DNA of 64,000 bases from Plesiocystis pacifica SIR-1 (GTDB lineage Bacteria > Myxococcota_A > Polyangia > Nannocystales > Nannocystaceae): the NCBI RefSeq assembly GCF_000170895.1, contig NZ_ABCS01000025.1, positions 1 to 64,000 on the forward strand. Reading direction: 5' to 3'. The notes below the pieces were generated by a model that was not told the origin of the DNA, did no database searches, and saw only the letters and a list, made by a program, of their open reading frames with translations. A program made the position numbers and the translations under genes. Positions 1 to 23,159 of the stretch are shown one piece after another (position 1 is the first letter of the stretch; each line of letters begins with the position of its first letter).

Positions 1-3000
1 GCCGCGAGCTCGCGGACGGCGGCCAGGGTCGAGGACCACGCGGGCTCGGCCGCGCGCGCGCGTGGGTAGCTGGGGTCGGCCGAGGCCTCGTCGAAGCTCG
101 GGAGCTCGAGGGCCGCGAGCACCAACACGCCGGCGCGCTCCTTGGCCGCCTCGGCGCCCTCGACGAAGGCGCGCACGAGCGGCGTCGCCAGGGCCGACGG
201 CGCGTGGACCTCGACCGTGGCCCCGCGCTCGCGCAGGGCGCTGGCGATGGCCTCGGTCGAGGGGCCGCCGCCGAGCACGAGCCAGCGTCCGAGCGGGGCC
301 GCGGCTGGGGCCGGCTCGGGGTGGGTCTGCCAGCGCAGCTGCAGCAGGGAGCTCGGTTGGGTCGAGGCGGCGGCGCGGGGGTCGAGGCTGTCGAGGGCCA
401 GCCCGGTCAACCGCCCCAGGCGCTGGCCGTCGGCGGCCCACAGCTCGAAGTCGGCGAGGAAGCGGCCGCGCTCGGCTCCGCGGCGGAGCCGGGCGTGAAC
501 CCACAGGTCGCCGGAAGGATCGGCGGCGAGGGGGCGGTCGTCGTCGCCCGCGTACCACTCGAGGCGCTCCATGGCCGTCGGCACGAAGGTCCCCTGGTCC
601 GGGTGCTGGTCGAGGATCGCGGCGGCGGCGAGGTGGAAGGCCGCGTCGAGGGCCGCGGGGTGGATGGCGAAGCCGGTCCGGGCCGCGGGCGCGAGGGCGG
701 GCAGCTCGGTGTCGAGGCGGACGCGCGCGAGGCCTTCGAGGACGCCGTCGTCGGCCGGGGCGAGGGCGAGCTCGCGCAGCCCTTGGAAGGCCGAGCCGTA
801 CTCGAGCCCGGCGGCGCGCAGGCGATCGTAGAGGTCCTCGACGCGTTGGACCTCGAGGCGCCCGCGCAGGGCGTCGAGGGAGCCCGGCGCGGCGGCGTCC
901 GGGTTGGCGCGGTGCAAGGTCGCGCGGGCGAGGGCGGTCCAGCCCGCGTCGCCGCTGGAGTCGGCCACGGATAGGGTCGCGCGCCACTCGTTGGGCCCCG
1001 ACTCCTGGGTGACGACCTGCAAGCGCGCCGCGTCCTCGCCGAGCACCAGGGGCTCGAGCAGCTCGAGGTCGCGGAGCTCGACGGCGCTCGGACCCAGGGC
1101 CTGGCCGACGCCGAGGAGCAGCTCCATGGTCCCCGCGCCGGGGAACAAGGTCGCGCCGCCGACCTGGTGATCGTGGACCCAGGGCAGGCGCTCGCCGTCG
1201 AGCTGCCCCTCCCACACGCGCACGCCGGTGGTGCCCGAGAGCGGCGCGGTCTCGGCGAGGATCGGGTGGTCGCCCCCGGCAGGCGCGGCGATCGAGGAGG
1301 CGCCGACGCGGGCGCGCTGGGGGTTTGCCTGGGGCTGGGCTCGAGCCTGGGACCGGGGCGGGTCGATCCAGTAGCGCTGGCGGTCGAAGGCGTAGGTCGG
1401 CAGCTCGGGCAGCGCGGCCACGGTGTTGGGCTTGGCGAGCGGGGGCAGGGCGCTCCAGTCGACGGGGCGCCCGGCGCAGTGCAGGCCCATGGCGCCGAGC
1501 AGCACCTGCTCGAGGGCGCCCTGTTGCCGGCGCAGGCTGCCGACCACGGCCCCCCGGCGGCCCTCGTTCTCGAGGGTGGCGTTGACGGCCACGCTCATCA
1601 CCGGGTGCGGGCTGACCTCGACGAAGTGGTCGTGGCCGGCGGCGATCAACGCCCGGGTCGCCTCGGCGAAGCGGACCGGGTTGCGCAGGTTGGCGTACCA
1701 GTACTCGGCGTCGAGCTCCTCGCCGGTCACGAAGTCCGTGGTCACCGTCGAGAGCATCGGCACGCGGCCGCGGCGGGGGCGGAGGCCCGCGAGGCTCTCG
1801 AGCACCTGGGGGCGGATCGGCTCGACGTAGCGGGTGTGCGAGGCGTAGTCGATCTTGACTCGCCGGGCGAACACGCCGCGGGCGTCGAGGGTCGCGAGGA
1901 GCTCGTCGACGGCCGCGACCTCGCCCGCGACCACGGTCGAGGCGGGGCCGCTGTCGACGGCCAGGCTCAGCCGGTCGCCGTAGGGCTCCAGCAAGGGCTC
2001 GAGCTCGGCCTTGGACAGGGAGGTCAGGCCCATGCCGCTCGAGCCGGCGATGGTGCTCAGCACCTTGCTGCGCCGGGCGACGATCTGCGCGCCGTCCTCG
2101 AGGCTCAGGGCCCCGATCACGCAGGCCGCCGCGATCTCGCCCTGGGAGTGGCCGACGACCGCGTCCGGCTCGACGCCGAGCTCGGCCCAGACCCGGACCA
2201 GGGCGATCATCATGGTCCACAGCGCGGGCTGGATGACGTCCTCGCGCTGCAGCGAGGGGGCGCCTTCGTCTCCGCGGAGGATCGAGTAGAGGTCCCAGTC
2301 CAGGTGCGGCTTCAGGGCGGCCGCGCACGCGGCCACGGTGTCGGCGAAGACCTTGGACTGCTCGAGCAGGGCCCGACCCATGCCCAGCCACTGCGCGCCC
2401 TGGCCCGGGAACACGAACACCAGCTTGCCGCCCCGCAGGGCGCTGCCCTCGACGGTCAGCGGGTGCGGGGTCTTGGCCGCGAGGGCGTCGAGGCCGGCGA
2501 GCACCGAGGCGCGGTCGTCCGCGCTCGCGAGCACGCCCGCGCGCTGCTCGAAGTGGCTGCGCGTGTGCAGCAGGGCCTGGGCGACGGCCGGCACGGGCAG
2601 CTCGGGGTGGGCGCGCAGGTGCTCGGCCAAGCGCGAGGCCTGGCCGCGCAGGGCGGCCTTGGACCGGGCCGAGAGCAGCACCGGGAAGCTCCCCGCGTCC
2701 GCGCGCGCGCCCGCCGGCGCCGCTGCGCTCGAGGCGTGCTCTTCGACGACGAGGTGGGCGTTGGTGCCCGAGATGCCAAAGGAGGACACGCCCGCGCGCC
2801 GGGGCGCGCCCGCGGCCGTGGACCAGGGCCGGGCCTTGGCGAGCACGTCGACGCCGCCGCCCTCCCAGTCGACCTCCCCGCTCTGGTCCTCGGCGTGCAG
2901 GGTCTTGGGCATGCGCCCGTGCTGCATGGCGACCACGGCCTTGATCAAGCTGCCGACCCCGGCCGCGGCCTGGCTGTGCCCGGTGTTCGACTTGAGCGAG

Positions 3001-4138
3001 CCGATGTAGAGCGGGCGCTCGGGCGGGCGGGTCTTGCCGAACACGCGCTGGAGGGCGATGGCCTCGATGGGGTCGCCCAGGCGCGTGCCCGTGCCGTGGG
3101 CGTCGATGAGGTCGATGGCGTCGGGCTCGAGGCCGGCGCGCTCGAGGGCGGCCCGGATGACCCGCTGCTGCGCCGGCCCGTTGGGCGCGGTCAGGCCCTG
3201 GCTGCGCCCGTCTTGGTTGACCGCCGAGCCGCGGATGGTCGCGAGCACGGGGTGGCCCTTGGCCAGGGCGTCGGACAGGCGCTCGAGCACGACCATGCCC
3301 GCGCCCTCGCCCCAGCCCACGCCGTCGGCGGCGCTGGAGAAGGCCTTGGACCGGCCGTCGGGCGCGAGCCCGCGCTGGCGGCTGAACTCGATCAACATGA
3401 TCGGCGCGGCCATGATGGTCGCGCCGCCGGCCAGGGCCAGGTCGCACTCGCCCCGGCGCAGGGCGTTGCAGGCCAGGTGGATCGCGACCAGCGAGGACGA
3501 GCAGGCCGTGTCGACGCTGACCGCCGGGCCCTCGAGGCCGAGGGTGTAGGACAGCCGGCCCGAGCTGACGCTGCCCGAGCTCCCGATCCACACGTTGCCG
3601 TTGAGGGCCTCGGGCGTGGCGATGAAGCGGCCGCCGTAGTCTTGATAGATGATGCCGACGTAGGCCCCGGTGTTGCTGCCCTGGAGCGCGCTGGGCACGA
3701 TGCGCGCGCGCTCGAGGGCCTCCCAGCTGAGCTCGAGCAGCACGCGCTGCTGGGGGTCGATGGTCTCGGCCTCCCGGGGGCTGATGCCGAAGAACAGGGG
3801 ATCGAAGAGCGCGGCGTCGTGGAGGAAGCCGCCGCGCTCGGTGATGGTCGTGCCGGCGTGGTCGGGGTCGGCGTCGTAGAGCGCGTCGAGGTCCCAGCCG
3901 CGGTCCTCGGGGAAGGACGTGGTCGCGTCGAAGCCCGCGTCGAGGGCTTCCCACATGCGCTCGGGGCTGTCGATGCCGCCGGGGAAGCGGCAGGCCATGC
4001 CGACGAGGGCGATGGGCTCGCGCAGCTGCTCGTGGTGGCGCTCGAGCTCTCCCTCGAGCTTTTGTTGGCGCGCCTTGGAGTGGCGCAGGGCGGTCGTCAG
4101 CTTCTCGAGGTAGGTGCGAAGCTTCTGTTCTTCCGCGC

Positions 4139-4142
<4 letters not shown>
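1..4142 (-). CDS. Type I polyketide synthase, docking-KS-AT-DH-(KR) (3' end outside window)
   Basis: Modular PKS protein; about 1380 residues are visible and the C-terminus lies beyond the left edge. Residues 1-35 form a charged helix typical of an N-terminal docking domain. A ketosynthase follows (about 44-470) with an intact DTACSSS site, Cys214. The acyltransferase has GHSQGE (Ser666), the carboxylate-binding Arg691 and a YASH motif at 766-769; both specificity motifs point to methylmalonyl-CoA. The dehydratase has HxxxGxxxxP starting at His992 and a second-half DAAFH motif. The sequence then enters what looks like the structural half of a ketoreductase. The start ATG overlaps the stop of the upstream PKS gene (ATGA), so the two are translationally coupled and act in sequence on one assembly line. 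Domain calls are secure; extender specificity is inferred from motifs. Confidence 0.93.
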
Positions 4143-17017
<12,875 letters not shown>

Positions 17018-17489
17018 CTGGTCACTCGACGGATCGAATCTCTCGTGGCGGCTCGACCTCCGCGGGAGACGAGGGAGGTCTCCGGGAGTGCTGGAGGGTT
17101 GATCTTTCGACCAAGCGTCCGGTCCGACTCGCTGGGGCGGGGGTGGTCAGTGTATCGATGGACCCAGTTGCGCTGTAGCCCAAAGTTGGGTTCGAAGGTG
17201 GCGTTTCTCTTAGCCCCGAATCGCGCTCAAAAACATGGCCGCAGCAGCAGAGGCTGCCCGTGAGGGGAGGGCGCACTCCGCTGTGACCGCCCAGATCGGG
17301 GCAAATCGCCCCGCGAGACTGGAGGGTCGTTCAGGGGGCCCTATGAGCACTCTCGCACCTTCGCTCAAATACGCGTTGGAGTGGTGAACGCGCGCAAGAT
17401 CGGGGCGACCCGGCTTCGGGGTGTGGGCGATCGAAAAGGGCACGAACGGTTGACCGCTCGTGCCCAATCTGCTTCGCGTTGGAGTGGAA
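17018..17489. promoter_or_regulatory. Non-coding upstream region of the PKS genes
   Basis: About 470 bp without a convincing gene and visibly lower in GC than its surroundings. On the minus strand a TACACT hexamer (17149-17154) is a candidate -10 element for the PKS operon, which would give a leader of roughly 130 nt; no good -35 is visible. A 13-bp direct repeat, cgcgttggagtgg, occurs at 17372-17384 and 17475-17487, the second copy just inside the non-coding end next to the TPR gene; its role is unknown. No tRNA or regulator gene was found here. Confidence 0.5.
17434..17465 (-). terminator. Rho-independent terminator of the TPR gene
   Basis: Perfect 8-bp stem GGGCACGA/TCGTGCCC with a 12-nt loop (17438-17465). 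Read on the minus strand it is followed at once by TTTT (17437-17434). It lies 25 nt beyond the stop codon of the minus-strand gene ending at 17490. Confidence 0.7.
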
Positions 17490-18341
17490 TCAAAAGTTCG
17501 TCGCGAAGCTCAGGCCCGCGCCGCGACGCAGCATCGTCGGAGCGAGGGCGGTGGCCTTCGCCGAGCGCTCGGGCTTGGCCGTGAGCGCGACGACGAGGCC
17601 GACGAGCGCGAGCGTTCCGCCCGAGATCAGCAGGGCGTCGGCCGCCGGCGCGAGCGACTGGCCGCGCAGGATCAGGTCGGCGCGGGCGCTCGGGTCGGTC
17701 TCGTCGGCGAGGGCGCTGGCGGTCGAGGCGGTGACGCCCGCGATCGCGCCGCCAGCGACGAGCGCGACCCCGCCGACCCCGAGCACCGCCCAGCCGGCGA
17801 CGCGTTGCTTGCGGGCCCGGGCCTGGGCCGCGTCGTCGATCGGCGGCGGGGGATCGTCCTCGCCCTCGACCGCGGGCGGCGGTGGCTCGGTCGCGCCGGC
17901 CCTGGCGCCCTCGGCCGCCGCGTCGTCGCCTTCGTTCTTCCGGGTCGCCGCGAGGGTGCGCTCGAGGACCTCGAGGCGCTCGAGGGTCGCCTCGCGGTAC
18001 TCGAGGCTCACGCCGGGCTGCTCGAGGAAGCGCGTGTAGTAGTCGATGGCCGCCGGGAGATCGCCCGCCTCTTCGTAGACGCGCCCGATGTTGAACAGGT
18101 TGTTGACGTTGCCGTCGAGGGCGTAGGCCCGCTCGAAGTTCTCGACGGCCTGTTCGTAGCGTCCGGCCTCGAAGTCGGCGACGGCGCGCTCGGTGAAGCG
18201 GTGGGCCTCGCCCGCTGGCGCCGCGCCGGATTCGGCGGGCTGGATGGCCAAGCTGGCGTGGGCGGTGGGGGCACCGACGACGGTCGCGGTGCACAGCGCG
18301 AGGACGAAGCGAGCGCGAGAGGCATGGAACATGTCGGGCAC
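17490..18341 (-). CDS. Exported TPR-repeat membrane protein
   Basis: 283 residues. A cleavable-type signal peptide (about 1-28, after Arg8-Arg10) precedes tetratricopeptide repeats (about 45-125) containing patterns such as ADFEAGRYEQAVENFERAY. An Ala/Glu/Pro-rich linker follows, then a hydrophobic segment near 180-205 and another near 240-260. Proteins with this TPR-linker-membrane layout are common in myxobacteria and usually of unknown function; an assembly or scaffolding role in the envelope is inference. The start shown is GTG; an in-frame ATG three codons later (18332) is equally plausible. A hairpin terminator follows the gene. Confidence 0.75.
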   Translation of the reverse strand: MPDMFHASRARFVLALCTATVVGAPTAHASLAIQPAESGAAPAGEAHRFTERAVADFEAGRYEQAVENFERAYALDGNVNNLFNIGRVYEEAGDLPAAIDYYTRFLEQPGVSLEYREATLERLEVLERTLAATRKNEGDDAAAEGARAGATEPPPPAVEGEDDPPPPIDDAAQARARKQRVAGWAVLGVGGVALVAGGAIAGVTASTASALADETDPSARADLILRGQSLAPAADALLISGGTLALVGLVVALTAKPERSAKATALAPTMLRRGAGLSFATNF

Positions 18342-18458
18342 ACTGCGCTGGCGCTGTGCCGGTGGCGTTACGGGAGTGCGAGAAGCTCGGCGCCCCCTGT
18401 CTCGCAGTTGTCACTCCCTGGGCGCGCCGTTGAAGCGAACACCCCGGACCCTCTCGCC

Positions 18459-19856
18459 ATGCGCAAGGCCTCCCTCACCCTGACCTGCACGACCTTCGCG
18501 GCCATGGCCGTCGGCGCTTGCACGCTGACCTTCGCCGACGACTGGAAGCTGTGCGAGCGCGACGAGCACTGCGACGAGGGCCAGATCTGCGGCGAGGACA
18601 ACACCTGCGTCGAGGCCGAGCTCGGCGGCTGCGTCGTCGCGGTCCGCGAGAACATCACCGAGGATCAGACCTGGGAGCCCGGGGACGAGGGCTGCACCTA
18701 CCTGCTCGAGGACGTCATCTACATCGAGCCTGGCGTCACCCTCAGCATCCGGCCCGGGACGCAGATCCGCGGGGGGTTTGGGTCTGCGCTGGTCTCGACC
18801 AGCGGCGCGCGCCTCGACGCCCGGGGTACGGAATTCGAGCCGATCGTGCTGTCCAGCGCCCAGCCCGAGGGGATGCGGATCAGCGGCGACTGGGGCGGCC
18901 TCGCGCTCCTCGGCCGCGCGACCGTCAACGAGCCCAACCCGGTGCTCGAGGGGCTCGAGGACGTCCAGCGGGCGAGCTTCGGCGGGACCGACGACAGCTG
19001 GAATTGCGGCGCGCTCGAGTACGTCCGCGTCGAGTTCGCGGGCTTCCCCCTCGAGACCGACGAGGAGCTCAACGGCCTGACCCTCGGCGGCTGCGGCACG
19101 GGCACGATCATCAACCATGTCCAGGTCCACCAGGGCAAGGACGACGGCGTCGAGATCTTCGGCGGGACCGTCAGCATGGATCACGTCGTCATCTCCCAGG
19201 CCCAGGACGACTCCCTCGACTGGGACCGCGGCTGGCGGGGGGACGCGCAGTTCATCGCGATCATCCAGGACGCCGAGGGGGACAACGGCTTCGAGTGCGA
19301 CAACTGGAGCGACGACAACGACGCCGAGCCCCGCTCGATGCCGCGGGTCTACAACGCCACGCTGATCGGCTCGAACACCATCGGCGCGAGCCAGCGCGGC
19401 GCGACCTTCAAGGAGGGCACCGCTGGCGAGGTCCGCAACGCGATCTTCATGGGCCACCCCGTCGAGAGCATCGACCTCAAGGATCCGGCGACGGTCGCCC
19501 AGGTCACGGACGGCGCCATGGTCGTCAGCCACTCGATGTTCTTCGCGGCCGGGCCCGACGGGACCCACTACTTCCCGACGGCGCAAGAGGAGATGCTCGA
19601 GGACGACGACGAGGGCTTCGACGAGGCCGTGGCCTTCATGGCCGAGGCCCTCGGCAACGTGTTCGGGAGCGATCCGGGGATCGCCAACCCCTACGACCTG
19701 CGCAACCCGGGCTGGGTGCCCTCGGCCGCGGCGGCCGGCGTCGGCGTGAAGCCGCCCGGCGACGGGATCTTCGACGAGGCGGCGACCTACGCCGGCGCCT
19801 TCGCCCCCGGTACGACGCCGTGGACGGCCAACTGGACGGCCTATCCCGAACACTGA
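18459..19856 (+). CDS. Lipoprotein with Cys-rich segment and parallel beta-helix domain
   Basis: 465 residues. The first 20 residues are a lipoprotein signal ending in VGAC. A short Cys-rich segment follows (CERDEHCDEGQICGEDNTC), a pattern recurrent in myxobacterial surface proteins. The rest, rich in short hydrophobic strands, Gly and Asn/Asp turns, looks like a right-handed parallel beta-helix of the pectate-lyase-like superfamily; segments such as GVTLSIRPGTQIRGG are typical. No catalytic residues can be assigned, so a binding or surface role is as likely as polysaccharide cleavage. The ATG was chosen because it begins the signal peptide. The 3' end overlaps the convergent kinase gene by 16 bp. 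Confidence 0.75.
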   Translation: MRKASLTLTCTTFAAMAVGACTLTFADDWKLCERDEHCDEGQICGEDNTCVEAELGGCVVAVRENITEDQTWEPGDEGCTYLLEDVIYIEPGVTLSIRPGTQIRGGFGSALVSTSGARLDARGTEFEPIVLSSAQPEGMRISGDWGGLALLGRATVNEPNPVLEGLEDVQRASFGGTDDSWNCGALEYVRVEFAGFPLETDEELNGLTLGGCGTGTIINHVQVHQGKDDGVEIFGGTVSMDHVVISQAQDDSLDWDRGWRGDAQFIAIIQDAEGDNGFECDNWSDDNDAEPRSMPRVYNATLIGSNTIGASQRGATFKEGTAGEVRNAIFMGHPVESIDLKDPATVAQVTDGAMVVSHSMFFAAGPDGTHYFPTAQEEMLEDDDEGFDEAVAFMAEALGNVFGSDPGIANPYDLRNPGWVPSAAAAGVGVKPPGDGIFDEAATYAGAFAPGTTPWTANWTAYPEH

Positions 19857-20869
19857 CGTTCCGGCGACGAGGAGCCGAGCAGCCGTCCGCGGACCCAAAA
19901 GCGGGCGCCACCATAGGCGCTGGTCTCGACCCCCACGCGCCAGCCGTGGGTCCGGGCGAGCTCGGCCACGATCGCCAGGCCCAGCCCGCGGCCAGCCCCG
20001 TGCTCGCTGACGCCGGCCTCGAAGATGCGCTCGCGCTCGGCCTCGGCGACGCCCGGGCCGTCGTCGGAGACCTCGAGCACGAAGCCCGGGACGCCGCGCT
20101 CGAGGGCCTCTCGACGCAGGCGGAGCTCGACGCGTCGGGCCGCGTGGTGGGTGGCGTTGAGCAACAAGTTGTCGACGAGGCTCGCCGTGCCCCGAGGCCC
20201 GGCGTGGACCACGAAGTGGGGCCCGGGCGGCTCGGCCTCGACGCGCAGCCTCGCCCGGGGATCGGCGAGCCGCTCGAGCCTGCGTTCGACCAGGGCGTCG
20301 AGCTGGACCGCCCTCGGGGGCTCCCGCGGCGGGGCGTTCTCCCGGGCCAGGAGCAAGAGCCGCTCGACGAGCTGATCGAGCTCCTCGAGGTCGCCGTCGA
20401 GGGCCTCGGCGAGGGCCTGGCGCTGCTCGGGGGTGAGGGGAGCGGTGAGCTCGCGCAGGCCAAAGCGCAGGCGCGCGAGGGGGGTCTTGAAGTCGTGGGA
20501 GACCGCGGCCAGGACGTGGCGACGATCCGCGAGCAGGGTCTCGAGCTCCCCCGCCATCTCGTCGAAGGCGCGGGCGACCCGGCCGAGCTCGTCGCGGCGG
20601 GTGTCCCCGACGCGGCTCGAGAAGTCCCGCCGGGCGACGGCGCGAGAGCAGTCTTCGAGGCGCGCGAGGCGGATCCGCAAGGGGATGGCCCAGGCGGCCG
20701 TGACCGCCGCGATGAGCCCGGCGTCGACGAGCAGGCTGAGGGACTCGGCGCGCTCGAGGGCGCCGGCGTCTCCCGACGCGAGGGGCCCCGCGCGGAGCAA
20801 AAAGAACGCGGCCGTCGAGGCCAGCAACAAGACCACCCCCGCCACGGCGGTCCGGGCGTAGAGCTTCAC
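19841..20869 (-). CDS. Sensor histidine kinase with very short extracytoplasmic loop
   Basis: 342 residues from a GTG start that overlaps the response-regulator stop (GTGA). Two membrane segments (about 8-27 and 46-65) are separated by only about 20 residues, so little protein is exposed outside and the signal is probably sensed in or near the membrane. A HAMP-like segment precedes the dimerisation helix with HDFKTPLARL (His125, phosphoacceptor), then an N box (DNLLLNATHHA) and G boxes (DDGPGV, GRGLGLAI) of the HATPase domain. It would phosphorylate the regulator encoded immediately upstream. Target genes are unknown; the divergent amine-oxidase lipoprotein is a candidate. Confidence 0.92.
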   Translation of the reverse strand: MKLYARTAVAGVVLLLASTAAFFLLRAGPLASGDAGALERAESLSLLVDAGLIAAVTAAWAIPLRIRLARLEDCSRAVARRDFSSRVGDTRRDELGRVARAFDEMAGELETLLADRRHVLAAVSHDFKTPLARLRFGLRELTAPLTPEQRQALAEALDGDLEELDQLVERLLLLARENAPPREPPRAVQLDALVERRLERLADPRARLRVEAEPPGPHFVVHAGPRGTASLVDNLLLNATHHAARRVELRLRREALERGVPGFVLEVSDDGPGVAEAERERIFEAGVSEHGAGRGLGLAIVAELARTHGWRVGVETSAYGGARFWVRGRLLGSSSPERQCSG

Positions 20870-21555
20870 CGGGGCGCCTCCGCGGGCACCAGCAGGTAGC
20901 CCGCCCCGCGCACGGACTTGATCGTCGCGGCGTTCGCCCCGGGCCCGCTCAGCTTCCGGCGCAGCTTGGACACGCGCACGTCCATGGACCGGTCGAGGCC
21001 GTCGTAGGGGATGCCCCGCAGCCCCCAGACCAGCTCCTCGCGGCTCACCACCCGCCCGGCCCGGGTGGCCAGGAAGCACAAGAGGTCGAACTCCGCGTCG
21101 GTCAGGGCGAGGACCTGGCCGCGGGCGCGGACCTCCCGGGCGCGCGGGTCGATGCGCAGCGCCCCGACCTCGACGCGGGCGCGGGGCCCCGCCCGGCGCA
21201 GCAGCGCCCGCAGCCGCGCGAGCAGGATCTCGGGCTTGACCGGCTTGCGCAGGAAGTCGTCCGCGCCCGCGGCCAAGCTCGCGAGCTCGTCCTCGTCCTC
21301 GACCCGGGCGGTCAGGAACAGCAGCGGCCCGTCAAAGCGCGCCCGGAGCCCCCGGCACAGGCTCAGGCCGTCCACGGGTCCGTCGAGGTGGATGTCCAGG
21401 ATGCACAGATCCGGGCGCAGGCGGGCGAACTGCTGCTCCGCAGCCTCCGCGCTGGCGACGGCCCGGACCCGAAAGCCGTGGCGCGCGAGGAAGCCCGCGA
21501 CCAGGTCGGCGAGGCGCTGGTCGTCCTCGACCAGCAAGATCGTGTGTCCCGGCAT
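20866..21555 (-). CDS. OmpR-family response regulator
   Basis: 229 residues. The receiver domain (1-120) has the acidic pair Asp11/Asp12, phosphoacceptor Asp54 (CILDIHLDG) and the conserved Lys of LRKPVKP. The C-terminal winged helix (about 130-225) has the usual ending TIKSVRGAGYLLV. The gene leads a two-gene operon, its stop overlapping the kinase start. TAGACT lies 6 nt before the ATG, suggesting a leaderless transcript. It is divergent from the flavin amine-oxidase lipoprotein gene, with a possible operator between them. Confidence 0.94.
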   Translation of the reverse strand: MPGHTILLVEDDQRLADLVAGFLARHGFRVRAVASAEAAEQQFARLRPDLCILDIHLDGPVDGLSLCRGLRARFDGPLLFLTARVEDEDELASLAAGADDFLRKPVKPEILLARLRALLRRAGPRARVEVGALRIDPRAREVRARGQVLALTDAEFDLLCFLATRAGRVVSREELVWGLRGIPYDGLDRSMDVRVSKLRRKLSGPGANAATIKSVRGAGYLLVPAEAPR

Positions 21556-21561
21556 CGCTCG

Positions 21562-21567
21562 AGTCTA
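21562..21567 (-). promoter_or_regulatory. -10-like element TAGACT, 6 nt before response-regulator ATG
   Basis: Minus-strand TAGACT followed by CGAGCG and the ATG; this spacing would place the transcription start at or near the start codon. Confidence 0.5.
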
Positions 21568-21606
21568 GTCAAGGCTCCGCGGAGCTCGCAGATTGCTTAC
21601 AAACGC

Positions 21607-21625
21607 TCACGATCGGTCACCAATC
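21607..21625. promoter_or_regulatory. Possible response-regulator operator (direct repeat)
   Basis: TCACGATC and TCACCAATC sit 10 bp apart in the gap between the divergent regulator and amine-oxidase genes. OmpR-family regulators bind direct repeats spaced about one helical turn, so this is a candidate site only. Confidence 0.3.
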
Positions 21626-21665
21626 TCCAACGGACACGGCCAAGGCGCTGCGGCAGCTTGGAGCC

Positions 21666-23144
21666 ATGCCTCCGACCCTGGCCAAGCTCCTTGGCGCGAC
21701 CTCTCTGACCTTCCTGTGTGCCTGTCCCTCGGGGGCAGGGGCGCCTGGGGAAGCCGCCGACGAGGCCGGTGAGACCGGTCCTGGCACGGACACGCAGGCC
21801 ACCGAGTCTGGCGAGTCCGGCGAAGAGGTCGAGGTGGACGTGGACGTGGCCGTCGTTGGGGCGGGCCTCTCGGGTCTCCGCGCGGCCCGGCGCCTCCAGG
21901 CCCAGGGCTACAGCGTCGCAGTCCTCGAGGCTCGGGATCGCGTGGGCGGCCGGACCGTGACGACTGAGCTCGCCGGGGGTGCCCTCGCCGAAGGGGGCGG
22001 GCAGTGGGTCGGCCCGACGCAGACGGCGATCCTCGAGCTCGCCGACGAGCTGGGCGTCGAGACCTTCCCCGATCACGCGACGGGGGACACCGTCCTGCAC
22101 CTGGGCGGTTTGACCTTCACCGAGCCCGGCGGCGTGAGCCCGAGCCCGGAGACCGCGGCGACCTTCGCCGACATCGACAGCCTGGCCATGACCGTTCCCC
22201 TGGGTGCCCCCTGGACCGCCCCCGACGCGGCGGCCCTCGACGCCATCACCGTCGCCCAGTGGATGGACAGCCAGGACCTGTCCAGCGAGACCCAGCAGGC
22301 CCTGAGCTTTGGCGTGGGCGCGACCTTGTCCGCCGAGCCCGGGCAGCTGTCCTGGCTCTACTTTCTGTACTACGTCCACGCCGCCGGCTCGCTGGACGCC
22401 CTGCTCGAGGGCGCCCAGAGCCTGCGTTTGCGCGGCGGCGCCCAGGAGCTGTCGGTGCGCATGGCCGACGAGCTCGGGCCGGCGCTGTGGCTCTCGGAGC
22501 CGGTGTCGACCGTCGTCGACGAGGGCGAGCGGGTCCGCGTCGAGCACCCCAGCGGGCCGACCCTCGCCCGCCGCGTCATCGTGGCCATGTCGCCGCTGGA
22601 CGCCGATCGCATCGCCTTCGAGCCGGCCCTCCCCGACGCGCGCGCGCAGCTCCAGGACCTGTGGGTGACCGCGCCCGGGGCCAAGGCGCACCTCGTCTAC
22701 GAGACACCCTTTTGGCGCGAGGTGGGCCTGTCGGGGCAGGCCTTCGGCGACCTCCCCGGGGTCTCCTTCACCCACGACAACTCCGGGCCCGACGCCGACG
22801 ACCCCGGGGTCTTGCTGGCCTTCATCGAGCCCGAGCAGCTGCCCGCGGACGCGGACGCCCGACGCCAGGCTGTCGTCGACGCGATGGTCGTCTACTTTGG
22901 ACCGAGCGCCGCCGCGCCCCTGGACTACGACGAGCGCGACTGGGGCAGCGAGGCGTGGACCACCGGCTGCGTCTCGCCCCTGCCTCCGGGGGTGTTGACC
23001 GGGCCGGGCCCTGCCCTGCGCGAGCCCGTGGGTCGCGTGCACTGGGCGGGGACGGAGACCGCGGGGGTGTGGACGGGCTACATGGACGGCGCCCTTCGAG
23101 CGGGGGTCCGCGCCGCCGACGAGGTCGCCGAGCTCTCGCCTTGA
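21666..23144 (+). CDS. Flavin monoamine oxidase-family lipoprotein
   Basis: 492 residues. An N-terminal lipoprotein-type signal ends at Cys20 (LFLCAC) and is followed by a Gly/Glu/Thr-rich stalk to about residue 55. The catalytic part starts with a Rossmann FAD motif (VVGAGLSGLRAARRL), then GGRTVTTEL and EGGGQWVGPTQ, which is typical of plant/animal-like monoamine oxidases. The C-terminal FAD-contacting motif is HWAGTETAGVWTGYMDGAL. It should oxidise an amine to imine/aldehyde with release of H2O2 while tethered to the envelope; the substrate is not deducible. A surface-anchored amine oxidase is unusual, as these enzymes are normally soluble. Divergent from a two-component system that may control it. 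Confidence 0.87.
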   Translation: MPPTLAKLLGATSLTFLCACPSGAGAPGEAADEAGETGPGTDTQATESGESGEEVEVDVDVAVVGAGLSGLRAARRLQAQGYSVAVLEARDRVGGRTVTTELAGGALAEGGGQWVGPTQTAILELADELGVETFPDHATGDTVLHLGGLTFTEPGGVSPSPETAATFADIDSLAMTVPLGAPWTAPDAAALDAITVAQWMDSQDLSSETQQALSFGVGATLSAEPGQLSWLYFLYYVHAAGSLDALLEGAQSLRLRGGAQELSVRMADELGPALWLSEPVSTVVDEGERVRVEHPSGPTLARRVIVAMSPLDADRIAFEPALPDARAQLQDLWVTAPGAKAHLVYETPFWREVGLSGQAFGDLPGVSFTHDNSGPDADDPGVLLAFIEPEQLPADADARRQAVVDAMVVYFGPSAAAPLDYDERDWGSEAWTTGCVSPLPPGVLTGPGPALREPVGRVHWAGTETAGVWTGYMDGALRAGVRAADEVAELSP

Positions 23145-23159
23145 TGAGCTGAGCAATAG

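Noticed and set aside
17191..17230. tRNA T-loop-like GGGTTCGAAGG
   Set aside because: No matching acceptor, D or anticodon stems around it.
17045..17467. Small genes in the gap upstream of the PKS operon
   Set aside because: Frames on both strands are short, overlap one another and show no codon periodicity or recognisable motif.
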